64,000 nt of DNA from Mortierella alpina (lineage: Eukaryota > Mortierellomycota > Mortierellomycetes > Mortierellales > Mortierellaceae), in NCBI GenBank assembly GCA_029449245.1, contig JANATF010000010.1:248001-312000 (forward strand), read 5' to 3'. This document shows, piece after piece, positions 48,240 to 60,413 of this stretch (the first letter of the stretch is position 1; each line of letters begins with the position of its first letter). Under the pieces are notes generated by a model. It was given only the letters and a program-made list of their open reading frames with translations, had not been told where the DNA came from and ran no database searches. Both the position numbers and the translations under genes were made by a program.

Positions 48240-51200
48240 CCCCCTGCACCTGCATATGGGCCATAGCAACCATAAGGCCACCTTCCTCCGTGTCTCTCAT
48301 TGGCCGATCATGGGGCTGGTCGATAAATGCTGAAATGGATATAATGCGATGCTACTGCTGTGGTTGGCTTGATCAAAGGGAGCTCGAACGTCCGAGCTGC
48401 TTGAATTGCAATTCTGACCATTTTCAAGAATCGAAGATTCGCCATCGCAAAGGTCCACACTCTCAGGGCTCTAGAAAGGCGGATGGAATGATCAGGCGCC
48501 AAAAACTGCAGAGCAATGTCACCCTCCAAAGTTGAAATCAGACGATCACTATCAGAGAGAGAGAGAGATCCCTAGGGCCCTCGAAGGCTAACTGGCGCCC
48601 CGGATAGGAGTGCCAGGCACTCACTGCGATCCGGTAGGACTCTGTAGCGCACTGCATGGTGTTTATACAGCATTATATGTACTTTTGCACAGCGCACAAA
48701 CCTAAACATATAGCACTGACCACGGTGCCTGAGATCCCAGGCACCCATAGGAAAACGCATGGCGCCTCTCATTGGCTGATCAGAGCCGGTTCTTGCGAGT
48801 GCTCGTCGACTAGTGCCGAAGTGTTTATAATCCGATACTCCCGGTACGGTGGGCTTGTCCAGAGCGAGCTCGATCGTCCGAGCTGCTTGAATTGCAGTTA
48901 TAAACAGATTGAAGATTTTGCAAGATTCGCCATCACGAAGGGCTCTGCCTTTGCTGAACGGGACGACTCCGCAACTCAGATGGTGAAGGTGAGTAAACCA
49001 AGAAAAGAGTGCCGGGCGTGATGCAGCTCACTCTCTGGACTCCAGAAAAGTGAATGGAATGATCAGATGCCAAAAACTGCAAAGCAAAGTTGCCTTCCAA
49101 AGGTGAAGTCAGACGATCACTATCAGATCACTATCAGAGATAGTGAGAGAGGGTCCTAGGGCTCTCGATGGCCACCTGGTGCCTCGGGTAGGAGTGCCAG
49201 GCACTCAATGCAATCCGGCAGGACTCTATGGCGCGCATTATATGTACTTTTTGCACAGCGTACAATCCTAAAAATACAGCACTGGCCATTGTGCCTGCAA
49301 TGCCAGGCACCTGCATATGGGCCATACAGTAGGAGCCGTATGGCACCTCTTATTGGCCGATCAGGGTCGGATCTTGGAGATGCTCGTCGACTAGTGCCAA
49401 GGTGCGTATAATGCGATGCTACGGGTATGGTGGGCTTGTCCAGAGCGAGCTCGATCGTCCCAGCTACTTGAATCGCATTTATAATCAATTCAAGAATCGG
49501 CAAGATTCGCGCTTAACAGTATTCTCCATCGCAAAGGTCCCTACCCATGGAGAGCGGGTCGATTCCACAACTCAGATGGCGACGATGAGCAAACCAAGAA
49601 AACAGTGCCGGGCGTGTTGTAACACACTCCCAGAGCTCGAGAAAACTGAATGGAATGACCAGACGCCAAAAACTGCAGTAGTAACATCGCCTTTCAAACC
49701 AGGGGTCGGATGCTATTATAGAGCCCTGGGGCACTCAATGGCTCGCGATGGCAACCTGGTCGTCCGGTTAGCGGCTCCAGGCACTCTATGCGATCCGCGA
49801 GGATTCTCCGGTGCGCTGCATGGTGTTTCTGCAGCATTATATGTATTTTTGCACAGCGCACAACCTTAAAAAATGGGCATTGGCTCACTGTGCCTGAGTT
49901 CCCATGCACCTGTATATTGGGGCATAGGAACCATATGGCACCTATCATTGGTCGATCAGGGCCGGATCTTGCTAATGCTCGTCGACTAGTGCCGAAATGC
50001 TTATAATGCGATACTGCCGGCACGGTAGGCTTGTCCAGAGCGAGCTCGATCGCTCGAGTTGCTTGCATTGCAATTATAACCAATTTCAAGAATCGTCAAG
50101 ATTCGCCAGAGCAAAGGTCCCTTCCTATACATGGCGAGCGAGTCGATTCCGCAACTCAGATTGCGAAGATGAGCAAACCAAGAAAACAGTGCCAGGCGTG
50201 TTGTAACACACTCCCAGGGCTCAAGAAAAGTGGATGGAATGACCAGACGCCAAAAACTGAAGTAGTAACATCACCTTTCAAAGATGCGGTCAGATGCTAT
50301 CAGAGAGCCCTGGGGCACTCAATGGCTCGCGATGGCAACCTGGTCGTCCGGTTAGCGGCTCCAGGCACTCTATGCGATCCGCGAGGATTCTCCGGTGCGC
50401 TGCATGGTGTTTCTGCAGCATTATATGTAGTTTTGCACAGCGCACAACCTTAAAAAATGGGCATTGGCCCACTGTGCCTGAGTTCCTATGCACCTGCATA
50501 TGAGCCATAGGAACCATATGGTACCTCTCATTGGCCGATCAGGGCCGGTTCTTGCAAATGCTCGTCGACTAGTGCCGAAGTCTTTATAAGCCAATACTCC
50601 CGATACGATGGACTTGTCCAGAGCGAGCTCGATCGTCCGAGCTGCTTGGATTGCAATTATAAACAGATTCAAGATTCTGCAAGATTCGCCATCACGAAGG
50701 GCTCTCTCTGCCTTTGCCGAAGGGTCGATTCCGCAACTCAGATGGTGAAGATGAGTAAACCAAGAAAAGAGTGCCGCGTGTGATGCAGCACACACCCTGG
50801 ACTCCAGAAAAGTGAATGGAATGATCAGATGCCAAAAACTGCAAAGCAAAGCTGCCTTCCAAAGGTGAAGTCAGACGATCACTGTCAGATCACTATCAGA
50901 GAGTGTGAGAGAGGGTCCTAGGGCACTCGATGGCTACCTGGTGCCTCGGGCAGGAGTGCCAGGCACTCAATGCGATCCGCGAGGACTCAGTGGCGCTCTG
51001 CATGGTGTTTATAAAGCATTATACTGTATGCACATTTGCACAGCGCACAAACCTAAAAATAGGCACAGACCCGTTGTGCCTGAGATCCCAGGCTCCGAGC
51101 CGGATCGTGGAGAAAGTCTTATAATGCGATACTAATGGTATGGTGGGCTTGTCCAGAGCGAGCTCGATCGTCCGAGCTGCTTGAATTGCAATTATAACCA

Positions 51201-51420
51201 AATTCAAGAATCGGCAAGATTCGCGTTTTCCAATTTATTATTCAGTTCAAAGGAATCGGCAAGATTCGCCATTGCAAAGGTCCCTGTTCTTGACAATCGG
51301 GTCGATTCCGCAACTCAGCTGGTGAAGATGAGTAAACCAAGAAAAGAGTGCCGGGCGTGATGCAGCACACTCCCAGGGTTCGAGAAAAGTGGTTGAAATG
51401 ATCAGGCGCCAAAAACTACT
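48240..51420. repeat. Degenerate tandem array, unit about 580 bp, about 5.5 copies
   Basis: A long direct tandem array. The anchor TCCGAGCTGCTTGAATTGCA, or a close variant, occurs at about 48391, 48877, 49458, 50054, 50636 and 51171, giving spacings of 486, 581, 596, 582 and 535 bp. Each unit repeats in order: CTCATTGGCCGATCAGGGCC, CTCGTCGACTAGTGCCGA, a TATAATGCGATAC-like stretch, CTTGTCCAGAGCGAGCTCGA, the anchor, AAGATTCGCC, GATTCCGCAACTCAGATG, GAGTAAACCAAGAAAA, GCCAAAAACTGCA, GCCAGGCACTC, TGCATGGTGTTTAT, TTTTGCACAGCGCACAA and CACCTGCATATGGGCCATAG. The units differ by substitutions and small indels and the last is truncated. No terminal inverted repeats or transposase are seen. Open frames within units are not conserved in frame across copies. 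It could be a local satellite, an array of non-coding transcription units (each has CATTGG and TATAA elements), or remains of a repeated element. Confidence 0.85.
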
Positions 51421-51639
51421 CCGAGCCCAAAGTCGCACCCACAAAAAAATGGTGCCGAACGAATTGAGAGCTGAGTAAGGACGGAGACCTTTATCCAGGA
51501 AATGTAGGCACGGGCACAGAGTGGAACTTATGGTATCTCATTCGCATTACAAGGTGGGTTGTCGGATAGATTGGTTTTTATAGTTATGTTCAATATCAGG
51601 ACGGGCTTTAGTACGTCCTCGTTAATGGTGTCAATGTTG

Positions 51640-53821
51640 TCACACATTGCCCACCTTTGCTATCAAAGCCGCAACCACACTAGGATCCGCCAGGGTCGAG
51701 ATGTCTCCCAGTGAGTCAGCCTCGCCTGCAACAATCTTTCTCAGAATCCGTCGCATGAGCTTTCCAGAACGAGTCTTTGGCAAATCCTCCACCAGGTGGA
51801 TCTTTTTGGGCGCCGCAAAGGGCCCAATCACCTTTCGGACCTGGGAGACGAGTTCCTTATTAAGATCGCCGGCGTGACCAGAGATGCCAGGCTTTAGACA
51901 CACGAATGCATGGATGCACTGTCCCGTCACATCGTCATGGGCTCCAATGGCCGCCGTCTCGGCTACTGCATGATGCATTATCAACGCAGACTCAATCTCG
52001 GCGGTTGACAGGCGATGTCCCGATACGTTGATCACATCATCCACACGGCCTCGGATCCAGATATACCCGTCCTTGTCGCGTGTAGCTCCGTCTCCTGTAA
52101 AGTAAAATCCTGGATATGGCTTTAGGTATGTATCCAGGAAGCGATAATGATTTCCGTAGATTGTACGGGCAATGGAGGGCCAGGCACTCTTAACCGCCAG
52201 CACGCCCGTGACATCGTTCCCCTTCAGTTCCTTTCCAGAGACCGGATCGAGGATGGCGAGATCAATGCCAAAGAAAGGAAGAGTTGCAGATCCAGGCTTG
52301 GTGGCGATGGCACCAGGAAGAGGCGTGACAATGTGAGATCCGGTCTCTGTTTGCCAATAAGTATCCACAACAGCGCAGCGTCCCTTCCCAACTTTGGTGT
52401 TGTACCAATGCCATGCTTCCGGATTGATGGGCTCCCCAACAGTTCCCAAGATACGAAGACTTGACAAGTCGTGGCCCTCGATCCATTCATCACCCAGACG
52501 ACGCAAAGCGCGAATGGCAGTCGGTGCGGTGTAGAACTGCGTAACCTTGTGTTTGGCAATGAGCTCCCAGTAGCGAGACGGCGTCGGATAAGTAGGGATC
52601 GATTCGAACAGCAGAGTGGTTGCACCTAGGGCAAGAGGGCCATAGACAATGTAGGTATGCCCAGTGATCCAGCCTACATCTGCCATACAAGCAAAAATAT
52701 CGCCTGGGTGATAGTCAAAGACGTACTTGACGGTTGCAGCTGCACCAAGCAGGTAGCCAGCAGTCGTGTGCATCACACCTTTGGGCTTTCCTGTCGATCC
52801 AGACGTGTACAGAAGGAACAATGGGTCTTCAGAGTTCATGGTCTCAGCAGGTGCATAAGTAGGATACTTCGAGACCTCATCTCCCCACCAGTAATCTCGA
52901 CCTCTCTTCATAGGGACCTCCGCACCCGTTCGCTGGCATACGATCACCGTCTCGACCGAGGGACAGTTCTTCAAAGCGTCGTCGACAATTTTCTTCGTCT
53001 CAATGGTCTTGCCTCCACGCTTGCCCTGGTCTGCTGTCAAAACCAGGCGTGAAGAGGCATCTTGGACGCGATCCCGGAGAGCTTCAGCCGAGAATCCAGC
53101 AAATACCACCGAGTGCAAGGCTCCAACACGAGCGCAGGCCAAGAGCGCCACAATCGCCTCCGGAATCATGGGCATATAAATCGCAACCGTATCGCCCTTA
53201 CGGATGCCATGAGCACGCAATACGCCAGCGAGTTGACAGACCATCCTAAGCAGCTCATCATATGTGACGTGCTCAGACTCGTTGGGTTCATCTGCTTCGT
53301 ATATAATTGCCACCTAAATATATTGACAGGTTACTGCAGTGTCTCTGCGTGCTGGCAACCATGATGCATTGCTGTGCCTTCGCGCAAACTCAAACTCCCA
53401 AGCTATGATCCCTACCTTATCTGGGTTGGCGAGGGCATGGCGATCCACGCAATTGTAAGAGGCGTTGAGCTGGCCGTCAAGGAACCAGGAAATGTCGCCG
53501 TGCTCCAGTCCGCCATGTCGGACAGTGTGAAAGGGTTTAGACCACGAGAGAAGCTCTGTCGCTAGCTGTCTCATATATGCAAATTCGAGCCTGCCTTTCT
53601 TTAGTCTCTTTTGCTAGAGGGACAAGTCAACGTTTTTGACGACACGTGATGCAAAGAGCGTTTACCTTGGCGAAGAACGTGTCCGGGTCTTCAAGACTTT
53701 GCCTATACATCGTTTGGTACTGCTCCACGGACGAGATATGAGGTGCGGGGCACTGAGCTGGGTCTAGCAGTCTTTCAGGGACGGCGTGCAGGGTATGGTC
53801 ATCGTTGTGCTGGTCTGACAT
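51640..53821 (-). CDS. ACS1: Acetyl-CoA synthetase
   Basis: Three exons: complement(51640-53313, 53416-53565, 53666-53821), 659 aa, the normal length. It makes acetyl-CoA from acetate, ATP and CoA through an acetyl-AMP intermediate. The N-terminal ACAS_N part is [20 protein letters not shown], then [19 protein letters not shown]. The AMP-binding core is [20 protein letters not shown] (about residues 269-288). Further blocks are [56 protein letters not shown] and [19 protein letters not shown]. The regulatory/catalytic Lys is in [15 protein letters not shown] near the C-terminus. No organelle signal is evident, so it is probably cytosolic/nuclear. Exon 2's acceptor (GAGACAG|CTA) is the only in-phase site and gives [11 protein letters not shown], close to the family pattern. 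The repeat array ends about 220 bp past the stop codon. Confidence 0.96.
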
Positions 53822-54548
53822 GCTGTCTCTGGCTGCGGGAGTACAGGACTGAACGCTAAAAGTGGGAAGTGACGAGCGGGGAAAAGACTATTTCGAGACA
53901 AGGTTAAGAACTGTGGGGATGGAATGCCGATGAGGAGTACATGCACAACGGAGTTTGAGATTGGCGTGGAGCGCAATGGCCAAATCATCTTACCGAAGGT
54001 GTGGAATGGAGGCAGAGCAGACGAGGTCAATGTAAGATCACCGGAAGAAAAGGGTGTGCAATAAGAGGAAATCTGCCGAGGGGTCTGTGTTTTGATCTTG
54101 TGAACTGCTTGGTAGCAAAAGCACAGGCAAAAAATCACACGTGGTGAACGCTCAGCCCTCCGCCCGACAGAGTTGTTCTCCCCTGCGGCGCTTAGCACCT
54201 TGCTCACACCATATGGACCAGATACAAGGGTGGTTATAGTGGCCGGCTTTATTACGGCATTGAGCAATTAAATATTCAAGAAAACAACACGAGCGAGAGG
54301 AAAACGGAATAAAACAAGTAGTCTAGGACGAGCAGAGACATCTAAAGCGAGAGTCAGGTCAACGGGGCCTTCCATGTCCCCTGATATTAGTGTAGGTATG
54401 TACATAAAAGTTGAAAGAAACGACAAACAGGAAGGGAAAAAGCTCGATCCAAAACGACCCGTGCAAGTTTTTGAAGAACCAGGCTATGGGATCTTTGAGG
54501 GACAGGTATTTGTTAACCACAGTCTGGAATAGCGGTCGACAAGTGTGT
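53822..54548. other. Intergenic: ACS promoter and zinc-finger 3' flank
   Basis: Upstream of ACS on the minus strand and downstream of the C2H2 gene. No gene recognised. Contains short A-rich runs but no clear TATA box. Confidence 0.55.
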
Positions 54549-56996
54549 CTATGCGGTTTGTGCCTGGCGCTGCTGCTGCTTCAGTTGGAGTTTAGCCATG
54601 GACTGCTGACGAGACTTCACTGTGGAGCAAAGGCATAAGAGCGGTTAGAATGATGTTTTGGTGTTAAACTGAACATCACAGAATTCAGGACGATCAAGCA
54701 GAGAGCCCTACCTTGCGGGCCTGTGGTAGTATACAGAGGCTCGTTCAGTCCTGGGGCAGGCGACGTCGATAGCGAAGACAACAGAGGGTGAGGAGGCAGA
54801 GCTGCGGATGTGGAAGACAAGGGTCCGTAAGATCCATGGTGGAGCATCTGAGGGTTGGCTACTTTAGCCTCGTACGATGAATGATGATACGGCTGGGGAT
54901 GATGAAGATGCGAGCTGTCCTCGTTCGAGGGGGGAGAGGGTGAGTACTGAAGGCCTTTCAGATCAGAGTCTGAGTGATAACCTTGGTGGTGAAAGGAGTC
55001 CGACGGGTGCAGCGATGCGTATGACCCGGTGGTCAAAGACTCATTGGACGAGTTGGAGTGCTGCTGCTGGGCATTCTCGGCCGCGAAAGTTGAGGGCATC
55101 ATAGGCATGAAATGACTCGAGATGGAGGACGGGAACGCGAGATGTTCGTACTGGGGCATGGGTGATGAACGTGGGGACTCGCCATTGGGGTTCGCGAGCA
55201 GGACTTCAGAGCTCATCTCCTCTTCGTATGGCTTGTGGATGTCGCCCGGGGCAACAGATTTGATATCCAAGCGGATCGTATCAAAGCGAGGCACCATACT
55301 ATTAAGGTGATCCAAATGGTCGAGAGAGTACATCGGGTTGCCTCCGAACGAGTAGCCCGAGGCTCCCATCATGTCAAAGGGTTCGTCGTCGTTCATTGAC
55401 GCTCCCATGGCAGAAGAAGGGCGGCCCACAGGAGTACCACCGGGGGAGAGAGGAGGGGAGTAGTCGCGACCATATTCAGACGCATCCTGGCTCATCGAGC
55501 CAGAACCATAGCCATTAGAGAGATGGAGGGAAGAGTGGGGCATGAATGCGGACATGCCACCACTAGAGTGCTGATCTGCGGACGAGGATCCGGGTGGGGA
55601 CGACTCCTGTGACTCTTGTTTGACACCCATTCCATTGCTACCGCCATTCTCAAGCCCACGGCTGTCATATCGTCGATGGGCCAGCGCCTTCTTGGAGTGT
55701 GTACGCAGATGTGCCGAAAAGTTATCAGATCGACTGAACGACTTGTTACATCCTGTGAAATCACACTGGAAAGGGCGTTCCTTTGTATGGACCAGCATAT
55801 GTCTCTTAAGATGCTCGTAGCGCTTGAAGCTCCATTCGCAACTGGGGAACTTGCAAGGGTGCTTGTTGTTGGATCCACTGCCGGTCGAAGAAACCGACGT
55901 GGTCGAGCAGATGGAGTTGTTGCGCTTCACTTTGGCGCTGCTGGTGCGGATAGCACCGGTGCTGGAGTGATGGCTGGAGCCTGGGCCCGAATGAACACCA
56001 TTCATGCCATTCCCGGCCATGAAGCTGTCTGACAAAGGCGAAGGGCAATTGGACGAGTTCGACGGCATCACCTGGTTTAATGCATGCTGCTGCAAATGGA
56101 GCTGTTGCTGATGCTGGTGATGTTGCTGCTGAAGGACGTGCTGCTGCGAGAACTGAGTCCGGTAGTAGTGCATGGTTGCAGGGTCAATCTGGGCACCTTC
56201 CATATGGTGCAACACGGGCGGCACACCGACCATACCATTCATGGAGCCTGTCATCATAGGAGAGGACGACATTGCGGACCATGAACCCTGTCTATGTAGG
56301 TGCTTCTCCTCCGAGATCTTGCGCTTGTGTTCGGTCTGGTCGACAGTCAGGATTGGCACCGAATTGCGACGAAATGGCTCATACAAACTGGTGTTGTGCC
56401 CGTGCATGGCCATGAACGACGAAGGAGGGACAGAGACAGGTGTGTTCGAGTTTGGAAATGAGGGTGAGGATGGGGCAGACAGCGGGCCGACTGGGGTACT
56501 GGCCGAGAACATGGGGATGTTTGTGGTGTTGCCGAGACTGCTGTTGACGTTACCGTTGAATGCCGTTGATGGTGATCCGTACATGTTGTTGCCTGGGATT
56601 TGGAAGTGATGAAGGGGTCCATGACCGGACGAGAGCGAAAGAGGGTGTGGTGCAGTAACAGAGCGAAGCATGCTGCTGCTTTTGCTGCCCTTCAGAGGCG
56701 GCATCTTTGGCTTTGGTCCCATAGATGACACTGCATTGGGGATGCTTAGAGGAGTAGACACCTCCTCTTGCTTGATGTCTTCCATCGGAGACGACGGTCG
56801 CCCAGCCTGGTTTGAGTCATGGAAGTTATCGCTGCAGTGTGTCTGCGCAGACTCTGAGGTATTCTCCATTGAGCCGCACTCGGCGATCACTAGAGAAAAG
56901 GTGGTGCAAAAAAACGCTGTCAGTGCACTGTTCAACGAATGAGGGCCACTCTCGATCAAACGACGTGTGATCTTGCTTACCAGTGCTCTCTGCCAT
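54549..56996 (-). CDS. C2H2 zinc-finger transcription factor (two fingers)
   Basis: Three exons: complement(54549-54619, 54712-56889, 56981-56996), 754 aa. A 16-nt first exon (MAEST-G) joins in phase to a very long second exon. Two adjacent fingers lie at about residues 350-405: [20 protein letters not shown] (C-x4-C, H-x3-H) and [20 protein letters not shown], linked by the canonical TKERPFQ. The rest is disordered: Ser/Thr/Pro, a Gln/His-rich stretch ([14 protein letters not shown]) before the fingers, and acidic or Ser-rich segments after them that may act in activation. The last exon is basic and Gln-rich ([20 protein letters not shown]). Fingers of the KRxEHLKRH/RSDNFxxHLRTH kind bind GC- or AGGGG-like sites in other fungi; the target here is unknown. 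It has an unusually long upstream region. Confidence 0.88.
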
Positions 56997-59900
56997 GATA
57001 TGATAGCTGGTAAGTGGTGAGTGGTGCGTGAGAGAGGTGGGGGTGTTCAGTAACCAATTGTGGTGGATGTCAATGTCCGTGGGTGTGTTTGTCTACCATT
57101 GAAACGTAATTGGGCAAATTATGTTAGCTCTCTTGCATGGTGGCTCAAGCTCAAAAGGCAGTGCCAAAGTCGGTGTAAAAGGCATGCATAACAAAGACGC
57201 CGTGCGACGATGCACTGTACCACCGCTCGTCAAAAGCTGGCTGTGCGATAGGGGTAATGTTTAGACGCGGGACGTGCAGATCAGTGAGCACGAAGGGTAG
57301 GGTAGGTAGTAGCTCAAGTTCAGAGTCGAAGCTTGCGCTTGGATTGGAATCCAACACTACTAATCCCTCCGACACGATTTTCTTTGGCAGATTTAAAAGG
57401 GGCATGGGGATGTTTGGAAGATGTAGCCACGAGCGACAGTTGGCGAATAAGTGTCGGGTGAGGGGTCGACGAGGTCTATGCATGTCAGCAAAGGAAGGAA
57501 GGAAGGAAGGATGCAGAGGAGTGATCAAAGCTTGGAGGAATAAATGGGAGCACAAACTCCCGCACGGGTAGAACCAAACTGTCACCGAGAGCCAAAAAAA
57601 AACCACATCCACCTCATACCACGACTCAGGGTTCAAGGCAGGGAGAAAATGAGCTAGGCAGCCACTGAACGGTTGGTACTGAAGACGTAGTGAAGTAGAG
57701 CGCTACCTTGGAGGGTGGGCGGAATGACGTGGTGAAGGAGAGCGGATGCGAGCTGAGAACTGAAGAGAAGAAAAGGATGGCAGGGCATCAGGGCATCAGG
57801 GCAAATATAAAGGAAGACTGGGGATGCGCCTCAGCGTTGGCTAGTGGGCGAGGCGTTGCTGCTCTCGTACATTCTTCCTTACATAAATGAGAGATGGAGA
57901 GGATCCTGAAGAAGGCTCTGGGGAGTTTGAGCTGAGAGAGCAGGGACGGAGGTTGGCAAGAGCGTGCTTGGATCGTTGATGTCCTGGGTTGGAGCCGGAA
58001 GAGCGTTTGGCGAGGTTGAGAAAGCACAAAACGGAAGCAGAAGCAAGCGAGAAAGAGGGGCAAGGACCGAGAGCCAGAGGTGGTGGAGAAGAGAGGAGGA
58101 GAGGTGAGAGCACAAAAGATCGAAGAACGCGACGTTTTAAAAGGCGCACTATGTGGGCCGACGTCAACAGCGCCGGGCAGAAACAACGCTGGCGAGCAAT
58201 GCACATCGCCCCATGCACCTTTGTTAGCCTTTTCTATTTTATGTTCTCAATGCCACTATGTGTTTCTATTTACGAGAAGGAAAAAGGGGGGCAGTGGGGG
58301 TACATTGTGCTGAGCCAGCCATGGGCAGCCTTGGGGAAACAAACAGAAAACACTCGCAACTGAGAAGTGTGCTGTCCGTGAGTAAGCACTGCCCCTCTTC
58401 TGTTCAATTCCAGTCTATTCTAAAGCAAGTGCCTCGGGCTAGATCCAGCGCGCATTTCCCAGCCTCTGCACGCTCTGGCTGTGAGTCCTTCTGGCCTCCC
58501 TCTCTTCCCGCTTGGATGATTAGATGATATTCAGTAGACGGAAAAGATGAAAACAGACGATAGCGAGACCGAGCGAGCGAGCGAGAGCTAGAGAAAATCA
58601 GGGGCAGGTCAAAATAAGCCGGAAAAAACAGAGAGAAATTCGCGTTCTTGGATCAGGTTGAAATGCCATACTGTCAGATAGCGAACAGGGACGGATAGAA
58701 CTGTCGAAACAGCGATAGCTTCTGAGCCAGAAGGACGATGTGGCAGGCACCGTCTCTGGCCAGCGTGCCATCGTCATTGGGCATGTTAATACCGCAGGAG
58801 TCCTTCTCAACGCCACGTCGACGCACGATACTAAAATCGCCACTGCCATCCAGAGCATTCAACCGCTCTGACTGATTGTTTTTGCTCATGACTGCACGGC
58901 ACCAAATATGTTGTGCTTGCGAATGCTTTGCTTGCCTAGGCCAGTGCGCATAGTTCGGACCAAAAGAAAGAGAAAACAAAGCGTCCGATAGACCAAAAGA
59001 AGGGGGGGGGGAGGCAAAGTGCCGTACTATGGAAAGAATTTGAATACGATGTCCTCCAAAGCGTAGTGCTGTTTCGTGTGTTTTCGTGCATGCATACATA
59101 CATCCAGTCGATGTTACACTCTCCCGCATGCATGTCTATGGAGGTGCACGAGCAGCATTTTTTTTGTCCACAGTGCTTGACGGTGCTTGATTGTTGACAT
59201 GCGCCCTTAGGCCATCATGCAAAGATTCAAGGGTGACAAACAAAAGAGGAAACACTGGTAGGATGCTAGCGATTAGCCTATGTGATGGCAGCAAACACTC
59301 GCTCGGCTCGACGGGCTCTGGGCTCTGTCCCGACCACTGTCCTGGCCCGAGCGGGTAACCATTGTCTATGATCGCCAAAAGCCTGCAATAGCGCTAGATG
59401 AACATGGACCCGTCCTCCTCCTCAGCGGAATATGAAGGTGAAGAAAAACGCTTTCAGCCCAAATGGTCTCAGGCGGAGTATTGTTAGGGCATGCACACCA
59501 CAACGCATTGTATGCACTGTCTTGGTTGTAAACGCAACCACGGCGGTCTGCTCGCATCCGTGAGCAGCCGTGGGCTTGGGCTTGGTGTTATTGTGGTCTT
59601 TGAGGCATCTGCATTGAGCGGCATTGCAATTTGCGCTACAACCTCTAATGCTATCGAAGCGGGCATATTCCTCTTTCCTTGGCCCAAAGGTGAGAAGCTT
59701 CCACCCGCAGCGTCAAATTCCTTGTGAAAAAAAAGAGTATCAGGATCATAAACCGTCGATTCGCTCGAAGACTAAAGTGCCGAGCGATGCAACGTGGATC
59801 TAAGAAAGACCGCGAGTAGGATTTGTATTGCAGTTTTTATTCATCTTTTATCTTCTTGGTATGATAGCATGCACCAAAGCGGTTATTCAAACTTCACACT

Positions 59901-60397
59901 GCTTCGAAGACGCGACCAATGAAGAGGAATGGATGGAGGGAAAAAAAGGTATGAGGAAAGCCAAGCTTGCACACATAAAAAAAATCAAGGGGAAGGACAA
60001 GGGACGTCGCAGGGAACAAGAGGAACAGTGGGACAATGGGACAAGACGGGGGTCTGCTGCACATGTAGGGAGCTATAAAAAGTTTGAAAAGGAAAGCCTG
60101 TGTGATCACAGGAACCCAGCCTTTGCAGGAGACGCATAGGTGCTGCTTGTCTCCGTCACTCCCAAATCCCGCCTCCGTTCACACTTCCCTTCTGTTGCTC
60201 TTGCCTCGGATTCTGTCTCCCTGATTTCACCTGTGATTACCGCTGACATACATGGCATAGTGGACAAAACACAGAGCTCAAAGTCCGACCGGCCGCGCTT
60301 GAGCCACGAGAGGTTACAAAAAATGGTACTCGGAGTTGGGAGTGCACGGTTGGTAACTGCTAACGTCCTGGTCGGTCCCGGGTCATTCGATACATTC

Positions 60398-60413
60398 CTC
60401 TTTGTACAAAGAG
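60398..60413. repeat. 16-bp perfect palindrome
   Basis: CTCTTTGTACAAAGAG reads the same on both strands. It stands in a gene-poor stretch; a dimeric protein site is possible. Confidence 0.55.

Noticed and set aside
47877-48266. 129-codon plus-strand frame before the tandem array
   Set aside because: No conserved residues, and its 3' end runs into repeat sequence.
48240-51420. CRISPR-like or transposon interpretation of the repeats
   Set aside because: Units are about 580 bp with no short repeat/spacer pattern, no terminal inverted repeats and no transposase frame.
57151-57636. 161-codon minus-strand frame upstream of the zinc-finger gene
   Set aside because: No family features or splice partners; probably leader or promoter sequence.
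58674-59129. 151-codon minus-strand frame with a possible start at 58887
   Set aside because: Contains a plausible MSKNNQSERLNALDG start but no recognisable domain or supporting splice sites; left uncalled.
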